Origin: an uncultured Dehalococcoidia bacterium | GTDB lineage: Bacteria > Chloroflexota > Dehalococcoidia > Lucifugimonadales > G958296245 | Direction: 5' to 3' | Assembly: GCA_958296245.1 (NCBI GenBank) | Contig: OY282458.1 | Span: forward strand, 1,912,197 to 1,976,196 | Length of the DNA: 64,000 nucleotides | Shown here: in pieces, positions 27,601 to 35,343 of the stretch | Layout: every line of letters starts with the position of its first letter | Position numbering within the stretch: position 1 is the first letter of the stretch | Translations under genes and position numbers: made by a program | The notes under the pieces: model-generated | The model's input: the letters and a program-made list of their open reading frames with translations, nothing else | Told to the model about the DNA's origin: nothing | Database searches by the model: none

Positions 27601-30453
27601 TCACGCCGACTCCAGCAGCCGCCGCAGGTCGTGCTTGGACTCGTAGACGTCCGCCCACAGGTCGCCCATCTCGGCCACCCGCTCCGGCGCCGTCTCTATA
27701 TTCAGATCCGTGGGATAGACGTCGCTCAGCTCATCCCACCCGATCGGCGTGGACACCGGCGCGCCCATCATGGGCCGCAGTGAGTATATGGACGCCATGT
27801 TCTTGCCGCGTACGTTCTGATTGTGGTCGAGGAACACCTTCCCCGTCCGTTTCTCCACGGCCCATTCCATAGTGACCTCGCGCGGGCGGCTCTGCATCAG
27901 GAACCGCCCAATGAGCTCACAGGCCTTCCGCACGACCCCGAAGTCGTACTGCCGCAGCACGGGTACGTAGACGTGCAACCCCGTCTTGCCCGAAGTCTTG
28001 ACGAACGACGACAGCGACAACTCGTCCAGTATCTCCTTCAAGGCCCGCGCCACCTCGCACGTCTTGACGAACGCCCTGCGGTTGAGCTCCGGCTCGCCGC
28101 CGGTCTTCTCGCCCCCGGAGTATATGTAGGGGTCCAGGTCGAACACGATGAAGTCGGGATAGTTCAGCACGCTGGCGCGCAGCGCCTCCTCGGATCCCGA
28201 GAAGGCAACGTCTAGGTGTGCGGCGTCGGGGTCGGGGGTAGTGCGCGACAGCCACGGATGCAACTCCAAGTCCGCAAGCTGGGCCAGCCACACCAGCGTT
28301 TGAGCATTGTTGACCATTATATATTCGACGTCGCCCTCGTTCGTGGACGAGAAGACCCTCAACGTCTCCACGAAGTCCGGCATGTCGTGGTCCCACCGCT
28401 TCTGATAGAAGCTCTGCCCGAGAACGCCGTCCGGGTAGCGTGTCAGGGTCAGCGGCCTGTCCCGCAGGTGCGGCACGATAACGTTCGCCATCCTGGCGTA
28501 GTACCGGATCATGCCCCGCTTGGTTATCGCAGGCCGCCCGTCCTGAGCCGGCCAGAACACCTTATCCAAGTTCGTAAGGCTGATTCGGCGCCCGCCAACC
28601 TCCAATACCATGCTCGCCCGCTTTTGGGCAAGCTGCGCCAGAACGTCGTCGACGTCCGGCAAGCTGCGGAAGAATCCTTCCCGACCATCCTTCGGCCTCT
28701 CACCCCGTTCAGGAAGGGAGGAGACGTATATCTGAGGGACACCCTCAGACCCCCGGCAAATAGACTCCGCCCCTCTGCGCGCGCCCGTATTTCCCTCTAG
28801 GGCCACTCCCTCCAGCGCCTCCTCGGCAGCCGGCGGCGCTGCCCCGTCCCGCGTCACCGAGCCAGGCTCGCGGTCCGGCCTCAGCCGGAGGAAGACCGGC
28901 GCGCGCAGGCGGCCGTCGTGCGTCCACTCCGTGAAGTTGACCTCGGCAACCAGCTCGGGCCGCGTCCAGGTCACCTCTCTGGGATCATCGACCGGCTCGG
29001 CGAACGGAGGCTCCGCAACCTCCAACCCGCTCAGAAGCCCCCGCACGGTCTTCAACGTCTTCTCGTCGAAGCCGCTGCCGACCCTACCTGAAAACGTCAG
29101 CCGGTCTCCGTCGTAGCAACCCACGACGAGCGACCCGAACGTGTCCGCGCGGGCGCCGGCGCCCGCCGTGTAGCCGCCTATGACGAACTCCCCGGACCGT
29201 GTCCGCTTGATCTTCAGCCAGCTCCGGCTGCGCGCCCCAGCCTCGTAGGCGCTGCCCCGGCGCTTGGCCACCATCCCTTCGAGACCCATCCGCAGCGCCC
29301 CGCCGTAGAACGTCTCCCCGTCGCCCTCCACGTACTCCATCAGCCGGACGGCGTCCCCGGGCACGACGGCCCGCTCCAGCATGGCCTTCCGCTGAAGGAG
29401 CGGGAGGCCCTTGAGGTCCCGCCCGCTCAGATGTACCAGGTCGAACGGGTAGTACAGCAGCGCCGCCGCCCTTCCGGCCCGTGCGCTCTTCGGCGGGTCT
29501 AGGCTCTGCTGAAGCACGCCGAAGCTGGGTATGCCGTTTTCGTCGAGCGCCACCAACTCGCCGTCGACCACCATCTCGTCCACCGGCTGCGCCGCAAGCT
29601 CGGCGGCGGCCTCGGGGAACTTCTCCGTCATGTCGAGCCCGGTCCGGCTGCGCAGGGTTACCGCTCCATGCCTGACGTGGGCCAGCACCCTGAAGCCGTC
29701 CAGTTTCGGCTCGAACAGCCAGTCCCGGTGCGAGAACGGCCCGCCGCCCGCGTGGGCCATCATCGGCGCCGCCAGCGCCGGAAACCCCGCAGGACGCCCC
29801 ACCCTCAGAAGCGCCTCGGGCGTGACGGCCCCACGCCAAGGGTCCGGGAGACGCCCCGCCTTCAGGTCCTCTATGCTGAGGCCCGACAGCACGGACCGGT
29901 CCATCTCGAGCAGGTCGAGGCCGGCGCTCGCGTGTTCGTCCCGGTGCTTGATGAAGAGCCACTCCTTCGGGCCGCCGCCGGTCTTGACCAACGTCCAAGA
30001 GCCCCTCAACTTCCGCCCGCGGAACGTGAAGGACAGCTTGCCCTTCTCCAAGTCCGCCCTCATGCGCCGGTTGGCCTCGGCCCGGTCATGCCAGGACAGC
30101 TTGCCGCCCTCGTCCGGCGAGTATACGCCGCTGTCCCAGACGATCATCTGCCCGGCGCCGTACTCTCCCCTGGGTATCACGCCCTCGAAGTTGGCGTAGC
30201 CGAGCGGGTGGTCCTCCACCGCGACGGCCATCCGCTTCTCCGCCGGATCGGGCGACGGCCCCTTGGGCACCGGCCAAGACTTCAGCACGCCGTCGATCTC
30301 CAGGCGCACGTCGTAATGGAGCCGGCTGGCCGCGTGCTTCTGCACTACGAATCGGAGCGCACCGTAGGTTAGCCCCGGGCGCGACGGCTCCGGCTCCGGG
30401 GTAACTCTGAAGTCCCGCTTCTCCCGGTAGCTATCCAGCGTCATTTCAGACAT
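27601..30453 (-). CDS. ligD: Multidomain DNA ligase D (phosphoesterase-ligase-polymerase)
   Basis: 950 residues from ATG 30453. Domain order: 3'-phosphoesterase (about 20-180, FVVQKHAASRLHYDVRLE), ATP-dependent ligase with nucleotidyl-lysine motif FEPKLDGFRV (about 250), a linker, then the primase-like polymerase (about 640-940, NLDKVFWPAQDG, FIVFDLDP, KTSGKTGLHVYVPV). This is the Pseudomonas-style order, not the mycobacterial one. LigD repairs double-strand breaks by end joining with Ku; no Ku gene is in the window. The linker at 28722-28800 is a family B repeat read in frame. TATAAT lies six bases before the ATG, suggesting a leaderless mRNA. Confidence 0.93.
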   Translation of the reverse strand: MSEMTLDSYREKRDFRVTPEPEPSRPGLTYGALRFVVQKHAASRLHYDVRLEIDGVLKSWPVPKGPSPDPAEKRMAVAVEDHPLGYANFEGVIPRGEYGAGQMIVWDSGVYSPDEGGKLSWHDRAEANRRMRADLEKGKLSFTFRGRKLRGSWTLVKTGGGPKEWLFIKHRDEHASAGLDLLEMDRSVLSGLSIEDLKAGRLPDPWRGAVTPEALLRVGRPAGFPALAAPMMAHAGGGPFSHRDWLFEPKLDGFRVLAHVRHGAVTLRSRTGLDMTEKFPEAAAELAAQPVDEMVVDGELVALDENGIPSFGVLQQSLDPPKSARAGRAAALLYYPFDLVHLSGRDLKGLPLLQRKAMLERAVVPGDAVRLMEYVEGDGETFYGGALRMGLEGMVAKRRGSAYEAGARSRSWLKIKRTRSGEFVIGGYTAGAGARADTFGSLVVGCYDGDRLTFSGRVGSGFDEKTLKTVRGLLSGLEVAEPPFAEPVDDPREVTWTRPELVAEVNFTEWTHDGRLRAPVFLRLRPDREPGSVTRDGAAPPAAEEALEGVALEGNTGARRGAESICRGSEGVPQIYVSSLPERGERPKDGREGFFRSLPDVDDVLAQLAQKRASMVLEVGGRRISLTNLDKVFWPAQDGRPAITKRGMIRYYARMANVIVPHLRDRPLTLTRYPDGVLGQSFYQKRWDHDMPDFVETLRVFSSTNEGDVEYIMVNNAQTLVWLAQLADLELHPWLSRTTPDPDAAHLDVAFSGSEEALRASVLNYPDFIVFDLDPYIYSGGEKTGGEPELNRRAFVKTCEVARALKEILDELSLSSFVKTSGKTGLHVYVPVLRQYDFGVVRKACELIGRFLMQSRPREVTMEWAVEKRTGKVFLDHNQNVRGKNMASIYSLRPMMGAPVSTPIGWDELSDVYPTDLNIETAPERVAEMGDLWADVYESKHDLRRLLESA
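28722..28800. repeat. Family B repeat inside ligD
   Basis: GTATATCTGAGGGACACCCT, then CTCAGACCCCCGGCA and CCCCTCTGCGCGCGCCC closely follow the element at 48455-48545 (TATATCTGAGGGACGCCCCC, CTCAGACTCCCGGTA, GCCCTCTGCACACACCC). Here it is translated as part of the linker between the ligase and polymerase domains without breaking the frame. Confidence 0.6.
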
Positions 30454-30459
30454 GCTAGC

Positions 30460-30465
30460 ATTATA
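30460..30465 (-). promoter_or_regulatory. Candidate -10 box of a leaderless ligD transcript
   Basis: TATAAT on the minus strand ends six bases before the ligD ATG, which would place transcription initiation at or next to the start codon. No Shine-Dalgarno sequence is present, in keeping with leaderless translation. The -35 is weak (TTCGAG, 19-base spacing). Confidence 0.4.
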
Positions 30466-30574
30466 AGCTGGGAGGCAGGCGGCCCTCGAACCTGACGGGG
30501 GGAACGGGAGGCGCACCCGCACGGCCGCCGCGGCCTACCCCCGGCCTCTTCAGCCGTTTGACCACCGGAAAAGC

Positions 30575-30808
30575 GAAACTGTTCAGACACTGTGAGACCC
30601 GGAGGGGGAAGTCCAGAGAGGCCCTCCCCTCCGGCAGAGGGGTCTGGCTTCCACGATGAGGCCTGGACGAGGGCAGTGTAGGTTCTCCCCTCCGGCAGGG
30701 GGTCTGGGGGCTGTGCCCCCAGTTACAAAGGGGTGGGTGGGGATCAAAGACGTCTGCTTTATCGGGGCTACGCCAGTCGAAAAGGACCTCACGAAGCCTG
30801 AACAGTTA
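30575..30808. repeat. Family A dispersed repeat (234 bp) with near-perfect flanking direct repeat
   Basis: Left end GAAACTGTTCAGACACTGTG, right end GAAGCCTGAACAGTTAC. The interior contains CTGGGGGCTGTGCCCCCAG and ATCGGGGCTACGCCAGTCG. The copy is flanked by CGGAAAAGC (30566-30574) and CGGAAAGC (30809-30816), which differ by one A and look like a target-site duplication. Confidence 0.85.
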
Positions 30809-30844
30809 CCGGAAAGCAGTTCTACATCCCGTAGGAAGAACGAG

Positions 30845-31540
30845 ATGATATCCGTCGGCACCTCCGGCTACAACTACCCCGAATGGAAGGGCAGCTTCTA
30901 CCCGGAGAGGATTTCCTCCAAGAAGATGCTGCCATACTATGCGGAGCGGTTTACGACCGTGGAGGTCAACTACACCTTCTACCGGCTGCCCAGCGAGAAG
31001 ACATTGGACGACTGGCAGGCGGTCACGCCCGACGGATTTACCTTTACCCTGAAATCGCCGCGCCGCATAACGCACGACTCGCGCCTGAAGGACTGCGAAG
31101 AACTGCTGGCGGTCTTCTGCAGGCGGGCCCAGCGCTTGGGGCCGAAGCTTGGCGTCATCTTGTTCCAGCTACCGCCGTGGCTGAGAAAGGACCTGCCCGT
31201 ACTGGAAGACTTCCTCAGTTGGCTGCCTGCAGGGCTGCGGGCGGCCTTCGAGTTCCGACACAAGTCATGGTTGTCGGACGACGTGTACCAGCGTCTCAGG
31301 GACAACAACGCCGCGCTGTGCGTCAAGGACGACGAGAAGTTCACCACTCCGTTGATTGCCACCGCCGACTATGGCTACTTCCGGCTCCGCGACGCGGGCT
31401 ACACGGACGATGACCTTCGACGCTGGGCCGAGACGATAGAGCAGTATGGGCGCGGGCTGGACGACGTCTTCGTCTACTTCAAGCACGAAGACGAGGGCCT
31501 TGGTCCCAAATTCGCCAGGACGTTGATCGACTCGTTCTGA
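30845..31540 (+). CDS. DUF72 family protein (YecE-like)
   Basis: 231 residues from the ATG at 30845, with AGGAAG before it; the open frame extends upstream only because a family A repeat is open in this phase. DUF72 features: SVGTSGYNYPEWKGSFYP at the N-terminus, FTTVEVNYTFYRLPS, FTLKSPRRITHD, FQLPPWLRKD and AFEFRHKSW. The fold is a TIM barrel with unknown biochemical activity, and links to nucleic acid or iron-sulfur metabolism have been suggested only by context. The protein is soluble and complete. It lies between divergent ligD and convergent trmI. Confidence 0.92.
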   Translation: MISVGTSGYNYPEWKGSFYPERISSKKMLPYYAERFTTVEVNYTFYRLPSEKTLDDWQAVTPDGFTFTLKSPRRITHDSRLKDCEELLAVFCRRAQRLGPKLGVILFQLPPWLRKDLPVLEDFLSWLPAGLRAAFEFRHKSWLSDDVYQRLRDNNAALCVKDDEKFTTPLIATADYGYFRLRDAGYTDDDLRRWAETIEQYGRGLDDVFVYFKHEDEGLGPKFARTLIDSF

Positions 31541-31695
31541 ATCAGGATTTTCAGGATGGGGGGAGGGTCTCCAGCGCGTGTTGGTGGGAGTCCCTCAGTT
31601 TTACGGCAGAGGGCTTCTGCCTCTATGCCGCCCCGTGTTCCTCAGCCTGATGGATGACGAACGCAACGGGGCGAGGGCGTCAATGAAGGTCGGTT

Positions 31696-32544
31696 TCAGC
31701 CTGGCGTACCCAGGGAGTTGAGCGCAGGGTCCTCATCCGATCCGGGACGGGGCAAACACTTCCTGGCGGTGGTAATGAAACCCGTATGCCCAACCATACG
31801 GTGGTCCGGCCTCACGCTTCGCCGACCCACGGACCACGTGCGCATCATGATCTCCGCCGTCTCGATGAGGTCGAAGGAGCCGTTCTCCTCCAGGGCCAAC
31901 GTGAGGTCGCGGACCTGCAGCACAGTCGGGATGAAGCTCAAAAAGATGCCGCCCGGCGTTAGGGCGTTGGCGGCGTGGGGCACGACGCGCCAAGGCTCGG
32001 GCAGGTCCAAGACGACACGGTCGATCTCGCGCTCCTCAAAGCCTTCGTATACGTCGCCTTGCTTCAGGACGAGATTCACAGGGTTGGGGATCATCGCGTT
32101 GACGTTGCTCCTGGTGCGTTCGATCATGTCGTCGCGCAGGTCGTAGGAGACCAGCGCTCCGCGCTCGCCGACGGCCCTAAGCAGAGCGATGGTAACGGCC
32201 CCGGAGCCTGCGCCCGCCTCCAGGACCCTGGCGCCGGGGAATATGTCCCCGTACACGAGGATGGGCCCCAAGTCCTTCGGGTAGACGACGGTCGCTATAC
32301 GCGGCATCGCCCTCGTGAAGTCCGCCATGGTGGGCTTAACCGCCAAGAGTGCGTGGCCTCTGGAGCTGACTACCCTGACGCCCTCGACCTCTCCGATCAG
32401 CTCGTCGTGGGAGATGTTGCCCAGGTGGGTATGGAATGCGGCTGAGCGCTCAAGCTCCACGAGGTACCGCCGCCCCTTCCGGTCCAGCACCAGTGCGTAT
32501 TCACCTTCCCGGAACACGTACCGCTTCCGATTGGGGTCAGTCAT
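31696..32544 (-). CDS. trmI: tRNA (adenine-N1)-methyltransferase, TrmI-like (m1A58)
   Basis: 282 residues. The N-terminal small domain (REGEYALVLDRKGRRYLVEL, FHTHLGNISHDELIG) is typical of TrmI/Trm61. The Rossmann domain carries motif I in VLEAGAGSGAVTIALL (about 108-123), YDLRDDMIERT, and DLPEPWRVVPHA, the NPPY-like catalytic loop position. TrmI methylates A58 in the T-loop of tRNAs, which stabilises them. It functions as a tetramer in the cytoplasm. It is 69 bases downstream of the selenocysteine peroxiredoxin on the same strand. Closely similar proteins occur across Actinobacteria, Archaea and Chloroflexota. Confidence 0.9.
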   Translation of the reverse strand: MTDPNRKRYVFREGEYALVLDRKGRRYLVELERSAAFHTHLGNISHDELIGEVEGVRVVSSRGHALLAVKPTMADFTRAMPRIATVVYPKDLGPILVYGDIFPGARVLEAGAGSGAVTIALLRAVGERGALVSYDLRDDMIERTRSNVNAMIPNPVNLVLKQGDVYEGFEEREIDRVVLDLPEPWRVVPHAANALTPGGIFLSFIPTVLQVRDLTLALEENGSFDLIETAEIMMRTWSVGRRSVRPDHRMVGHTGFITTARKCLPRPGSDEDPALNSLGTPG

Positions 32545-32613
32545 CTCTCTATTCTACTGGCTCGCGCCCGGTATGAGGGCGCGCAAGCCGGTGGGCGGCG
32601 GGCCGAATCGAGG

Positions 32614-33072
32614 CTATAGGCCCGAAACCTCGGCGAGGACGTCGCTCACGTCAAGGTCGGCGGCGCTGGCGTACACTCGGCTGAACCTGACCGCGCCCTG
32701 CTTGTCGACTATGACCACGGCGCGGCGGGCGGCGCCTGTCTCCTCGTTGAATACGCCGTACTTCTTGGACACCTCGCCGTGGGGGTAGAAGTCGCTGAGC
32801 AGCGGGTAGGGGATTTTGCCAAGCGAGACAGAGTAGGCGTTCTGCGCCGGCTGCGGGTCGGTGCTTATACCCAGTACCTGGGTATCCTTCTCCTCGAACT
32901 TCGAACCGGCGGCTCGAAAAGAGGAGACCTGGTCCGTTCACCCGCTGGTGAAGGAGTATATGTGGAACGATAGGACGACGTTCTTCTTGCCCCTGAAGTC
33001 GCTCAGGGAAACGTCGTCCTTGTTTTGGTCGGGAAGCGTGAAGTCCGGGGCCGTCTGGCCAACGTTCGCCAT
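32614..33072 (-). CDS. Selenocysteine peroxiredoxin (AhpC/TSA family), TGA = Sec45
   Basis: The frame starts at ATG 33072 (GGAGG five bases upstream) and ends at TAG 32614, 152 residues, with one in-frame TGA at 32938-32940. Translation through it gives VVLSFHIYSFTSG-U-TDQVSSFRA, so the TGA sits exactly at the peroxidatic Cys position of the T-x-x-C motif. The sequence on both sides is intact thioredoxin-fold peroxiredoxin (APDFTLPDQNKDDVSLSDF, VLGISTDP, YGVFNEETGAARRAVVIVD with the active-site Arg). There is no Cys anywhere, so it would be a 1-Sec enzyme using an outside thiol to reduce peroxides. A hairpin follows the TGA. A decayed gene is unlikely because nothing else is damaged. Confidence 0.85.
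32890..32926 (-). promoter_or_regulatory. Candidate bacterial SECIS hairpin of the peroxiredoxin gene
   Basis: Starting 11 bases after the TGA on the minus strand, CTCCTC (32926-32921) pairs with GAGGAG (32895-32890). Inside it, TTCGA pairs with TCGAA around a nine-base loop, GCCGCCGGT, that contains GGT. The distance and the G-U in the apical loop agree with SelB-binding bacterial SECIS elements, which lie inside the coding sequence. Confidence 0.6.
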
Positions 33073-33156
33073 GTCATCCTCCTCCGGTCGCGTCTTGACG
33101 TGTCACCTGTCCTCTATGTCTCTCAAGGGATGGCGTATGCCTGAAATAGGAACTTC

Positions 33157-33510
33157 TCAGCCTGCCAGGGCAAGCATCCGCTCGACGAAGCGTTCCACTA
33201 TGGGGCGGTCGGCGTCCCGCTCGTAGTCCTCCATGTCGTCGTGGTAGAAATTCCGGTGGAACTTCTCTGCGGCGAGGAAATCGGACGCTAGGAGAGGGTC
33301 ATCCTGCTCCTGAGAAAGTCTGATGACGGCGTTCTTGAGGGAGCGATGGGAGCGATGTTCCCATCCTCGTTGCTGCGCGACCGCCATCACCGCGTGCGCC
33401 GCGGCTCCCCACAGCTTCTCCGAACCCTGCACCAAGTCGCCGGCGGCAAACTCGCGGTCTGCCGCCTCCAGGAAGTCATGGGCTGTTTGTGTATGTTCCC
33501 GGGTTAGCAT
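33157..33510 (-). CDS. PaREP1-family-like helical protein, copy 2
   Basis: 117 residues from the ATG at 33510, with AGGAG eight bases upstream. All-helical and soluble: an N-terminal helix rich in Ala/Glu (DFLEAADREFAAGDLVQGSEKLWGA), then RGWEHRSHRSL, and FLAAEKFHRNFYHDDM. The E-K-x-W-G-A, R-G-W-x-H and N-F-Y segments match the PaREP1/HEPN-like family. It is over 90 percent identical to the next gene upstream; differences cluster in the loop after RLSQEQ (DDPLLASD here, EHPEILLAG there). Molecular role unknown. The leucine genes are on the same strand immediately upstream. Confidence 0.8.
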   Translation of the reverse strand: MLTREHTQTAHDFLEAADREFAAGDLVQGSEKLWGAAAHAVMAVAQQRGWEHRSHRSLKNAVIRLSQEQDDPLLASDFLAAEKFHRNFYHDDMEDYERDADRPIVERFVERMLALAG

Positions 33511-33565
33511 TGCCAATACTCCTCGTATCCCTCTTCTTCTGGGGTATGTTGGTGTAGTCGATTTG

Positions 33566-33922
33566 TCAGCCTGCCAGGGCAAGCATCCGCTCTACGAAGC
33601 GTTCCACTATGGGGCGGTCTGCGTCTCGCTCGTAGTCCTCCATGTCGTCGTGGTAGAAATTCCGGTGGAACTTCTCTGCCGCGAGGAATCCTGCAAGCAG
33701 TATTTCGGGATGCTCCTGCTCTTGGGAGAGTCTGATGACGGCGTTCTTGAGGGAGCGGTGGGAGCGATGCTCCCATCCTCGTTGCTGCGCGACCGCCATC
33801 ACCGCGCGAGTTGCGGCTCCCCACAGCTTCTCCGAACCCTGCACCAAGTCGCCGGCGGCAAACTCGCGGTCTGCCGCCTCCAGGAAGTCCTGGGCTGTTT
33901 GTGTATGTTCCCGGGTTAGCAT
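33566..33922 (-). CDS. PaREP1-family-like helical protein, copy 1
   Basis: 118 residues from ATG 33922, beginning 19 bases after the leuC stop on the same strand. Same architecture as the copy downstream: QDFLEAADREFAAGDL, SEKLWGAATRAVMAVAQQRGW, FLAAEKFHRNFYHDDM. The DNA of the two copies is almost identical outside one short central segment, indicating a recent tandem duplication. A distant third relative (47958-48338) follows the DUF262 gene. The family is best known in Archaea and is structurally HEPN-like, but this copy lacks an obvious R-x4-6-H RNase motif, so I do not assign activity. Confidence 0.8.
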   Translation of the reverse strand: MLTREHTQTAQDFLEAADREFAAGDLVQGSEKLWGAATRAVMAVAQQRGWEHRSHRSLKNAVIRLSQEQEHPEILLAGFLAAEKFHRNFYHDDMEDYERDADRPIVERFVERMLALAG

Positions 33923-33941
33923 TGCCAATACGCCTGTTCGC

Positions 33942-35339
33942 TCACCACTCCCGTATGTCCACAAAGTGGCCTGTGACGGCGGCGGCGGCGGCCATCTGGG
34001 GGCTGACCAAGTGGGTGCGCCCGCCCTTGCCCTGCCTGCCCTCGAAGTTCCGGTTGGACGTCGCGGCGCAGCGTTCGCCGGGCTTCAGTATGTCCGGGTT
34101 CATGCCGAGGCACATCGAGCAGCCTGCCTCGCGCCACTCGAAGCCAGCGTCTTTGAATATGGCGTCCAACCCCTCCTTCTCGGCCTGGACCTTGACCGGC
34201 GTCGACCCCGGCACCACCATGGCGTTGACGCCGCCGCTCACCCGGCGGCCCTCGACGACCTCGGCGGCGGCCCTCAGATCCTCTATGCGGGCGTTGGTGC
34301 AGGAGCCTATGAAGGCGCGGTCTATCTCGATGCGTTGAATCGGCGTGCCCGGCTCGAGGCCCATGTACTCGAGAGCGCGCTCAGCGGCCCTGCGGTCGGC
34401 CTCGTCCGGGAATGAGCTCGGGTCGGGTACCCCGGCCGTCACGGGGGCAACCATGCTGGGATTCGTGCCCCACGACACCATGGGGCTCAGGCGGGGAGCG
34501 TCTATCTCGACGACCTTGTCGTACTCCGCCCCGGGGTCGGACGGGAGACTCCGCCACTGCGAGACGGCGTCGTCGTATTCGCTCCCCCGCGGGACGTTGG
34601 CACGGCCCCGCACGTAGTCGAAGGTAACGTCGTCGGGGGCAACCATGCCCGCTCGGGCGCCGGCCTCGATCGACATGTTGCAGACTGTCATCCGGCCTTC
34701 CATCGAGAGCGACCGCACCGCCTCGCCCGTGTACTCGACCACGTGGCCCTGGCCGCCGGCTACGCCGATCTGGCCGATTATGCCCAAGATCAGGTCTTTC
34801 GCGGTGACGCCGAACGGCAGCGGGCCGTCGACGCGTATCTCCATGGTCTTGGGCTTCGACTGGACCATGCACTGGGTGGCCAGCACCTGCTCGACCTGGG
34901 TCGTGCCGATGCCGACGGCGAACGCCCCGAACGCGCCGTGCGTCGAGGTGTGGCTGTCTCCGCAGACTATGGTCTTGCCCGGATGCGTGAGGCCCTGCTC
35001 CGGCGCTATCATGTGCACGATGCCCTGCAGCGGGCTGTGCATGTCGTAGAGCGTAACGCCGAATTCCTCACAGTTCCGCGACAGCGTCTCCAACTGCTTG
35101 CGGGCGACGTCATCGGTGATGGGCAGCCTGCCTTTCCAGGTGGGTATGTTGTGGTCGGCCGTCGCAACCGTAAGGTCCGTGCGGCGCACGGCGCGCCCGT
35201 TCTGGCGAAGGCCGTCGAATGCCTGGGGCGACGTTACCTCGTGCACCAGATGCAGGTCGACGTAGAGGAGGGCCGGCTGGCCGGGCTCCTCGTGAACGAC
35301 GTGCGCGTCCCAAATTTTCTCGAACATCGTTCTTGCCAT
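33942..35339 (-). CDS. leuC: 3-Isopropylmalate dehydratase large subunit
   Basis: 465 residues, full length. It starts [15 protein letters not shown] and holds the aconitase-type cluster ligands in [12 protein letters not shown] (about 345) and SMCLGMNPD (about 405-413), with [11 protein letters not shown] following. With LeuD it isomerises 2- to 3-isopropylmalate in leucine synthesis. It begins four bases after leuA ends, so the two are coupled. leuD and leuB, which often follow, are absent here: the space directly downstream holds the two PaREP1-like genes. leuD must be elsewhere. Confidence 0.95.
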   Translation of the reverse strand: MARTMFEKIWDAHVVHEEPGQPALLYVDLHLVHEVTSPQAFDGLRQNGRAVRRTDLTVATADHNIPTWKGRLPITDDVARKQLETLSRNCEEFGVTLYDMHSPLQGIVHMIAPEQGLTHPGKTIVCGDSHTSTHGAFGAFAVGIGTTQVEQVLATQCMVQSKPKTMEIRVDGPLPFGVTAKDLILGIIGQIGVAGGQGHVVEYTGEAVRSLSMEGRMTVCNMSIEAGARAGMVAPDDVTFDYVRGRANVPRGSEYDDAVSQWRSLPSDPGAEYDKVVEIDAPRLSPMVSWGTNPSMVAPVTAGVPDPSSFPDEADRRAAERALEYMGLEPGTPIQRIEIDRAFIGSCTNARIEDLRAAAEVVEGRRVSGGVNAMVVPGSTPVKVQAEKEGLDAIFKDAGFEWREAGCSMCLGMNPDILKPGERCAATSNRNFEGRQGKGGRTHLVSPQMAAAAAVTGHFVDIREW

Positions 35340-35343
35340 TGAC

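Noticed and set aside
27601-30453. Ku gene next to ligD
   Set aside because: Neighbouring frames on both sides (DUF255 protein, DUF72 protein) are unrelated. No Ku-like sequence is seen in the window.
30470-30545. tRNA gene upstream of ligD
   Set aside because: The CCTCGAACCTGACGGG stretch looked like a T-arm, but no acceptor or anticodon stem can be paired around it.
32614-33072. Peroxiredoxin as a pseudogene
   Set aside because: There is only one interruption, it falls precisely on the catalytic column, both sides are intact and a hairpin follows. Selenocysteine explains all of this.
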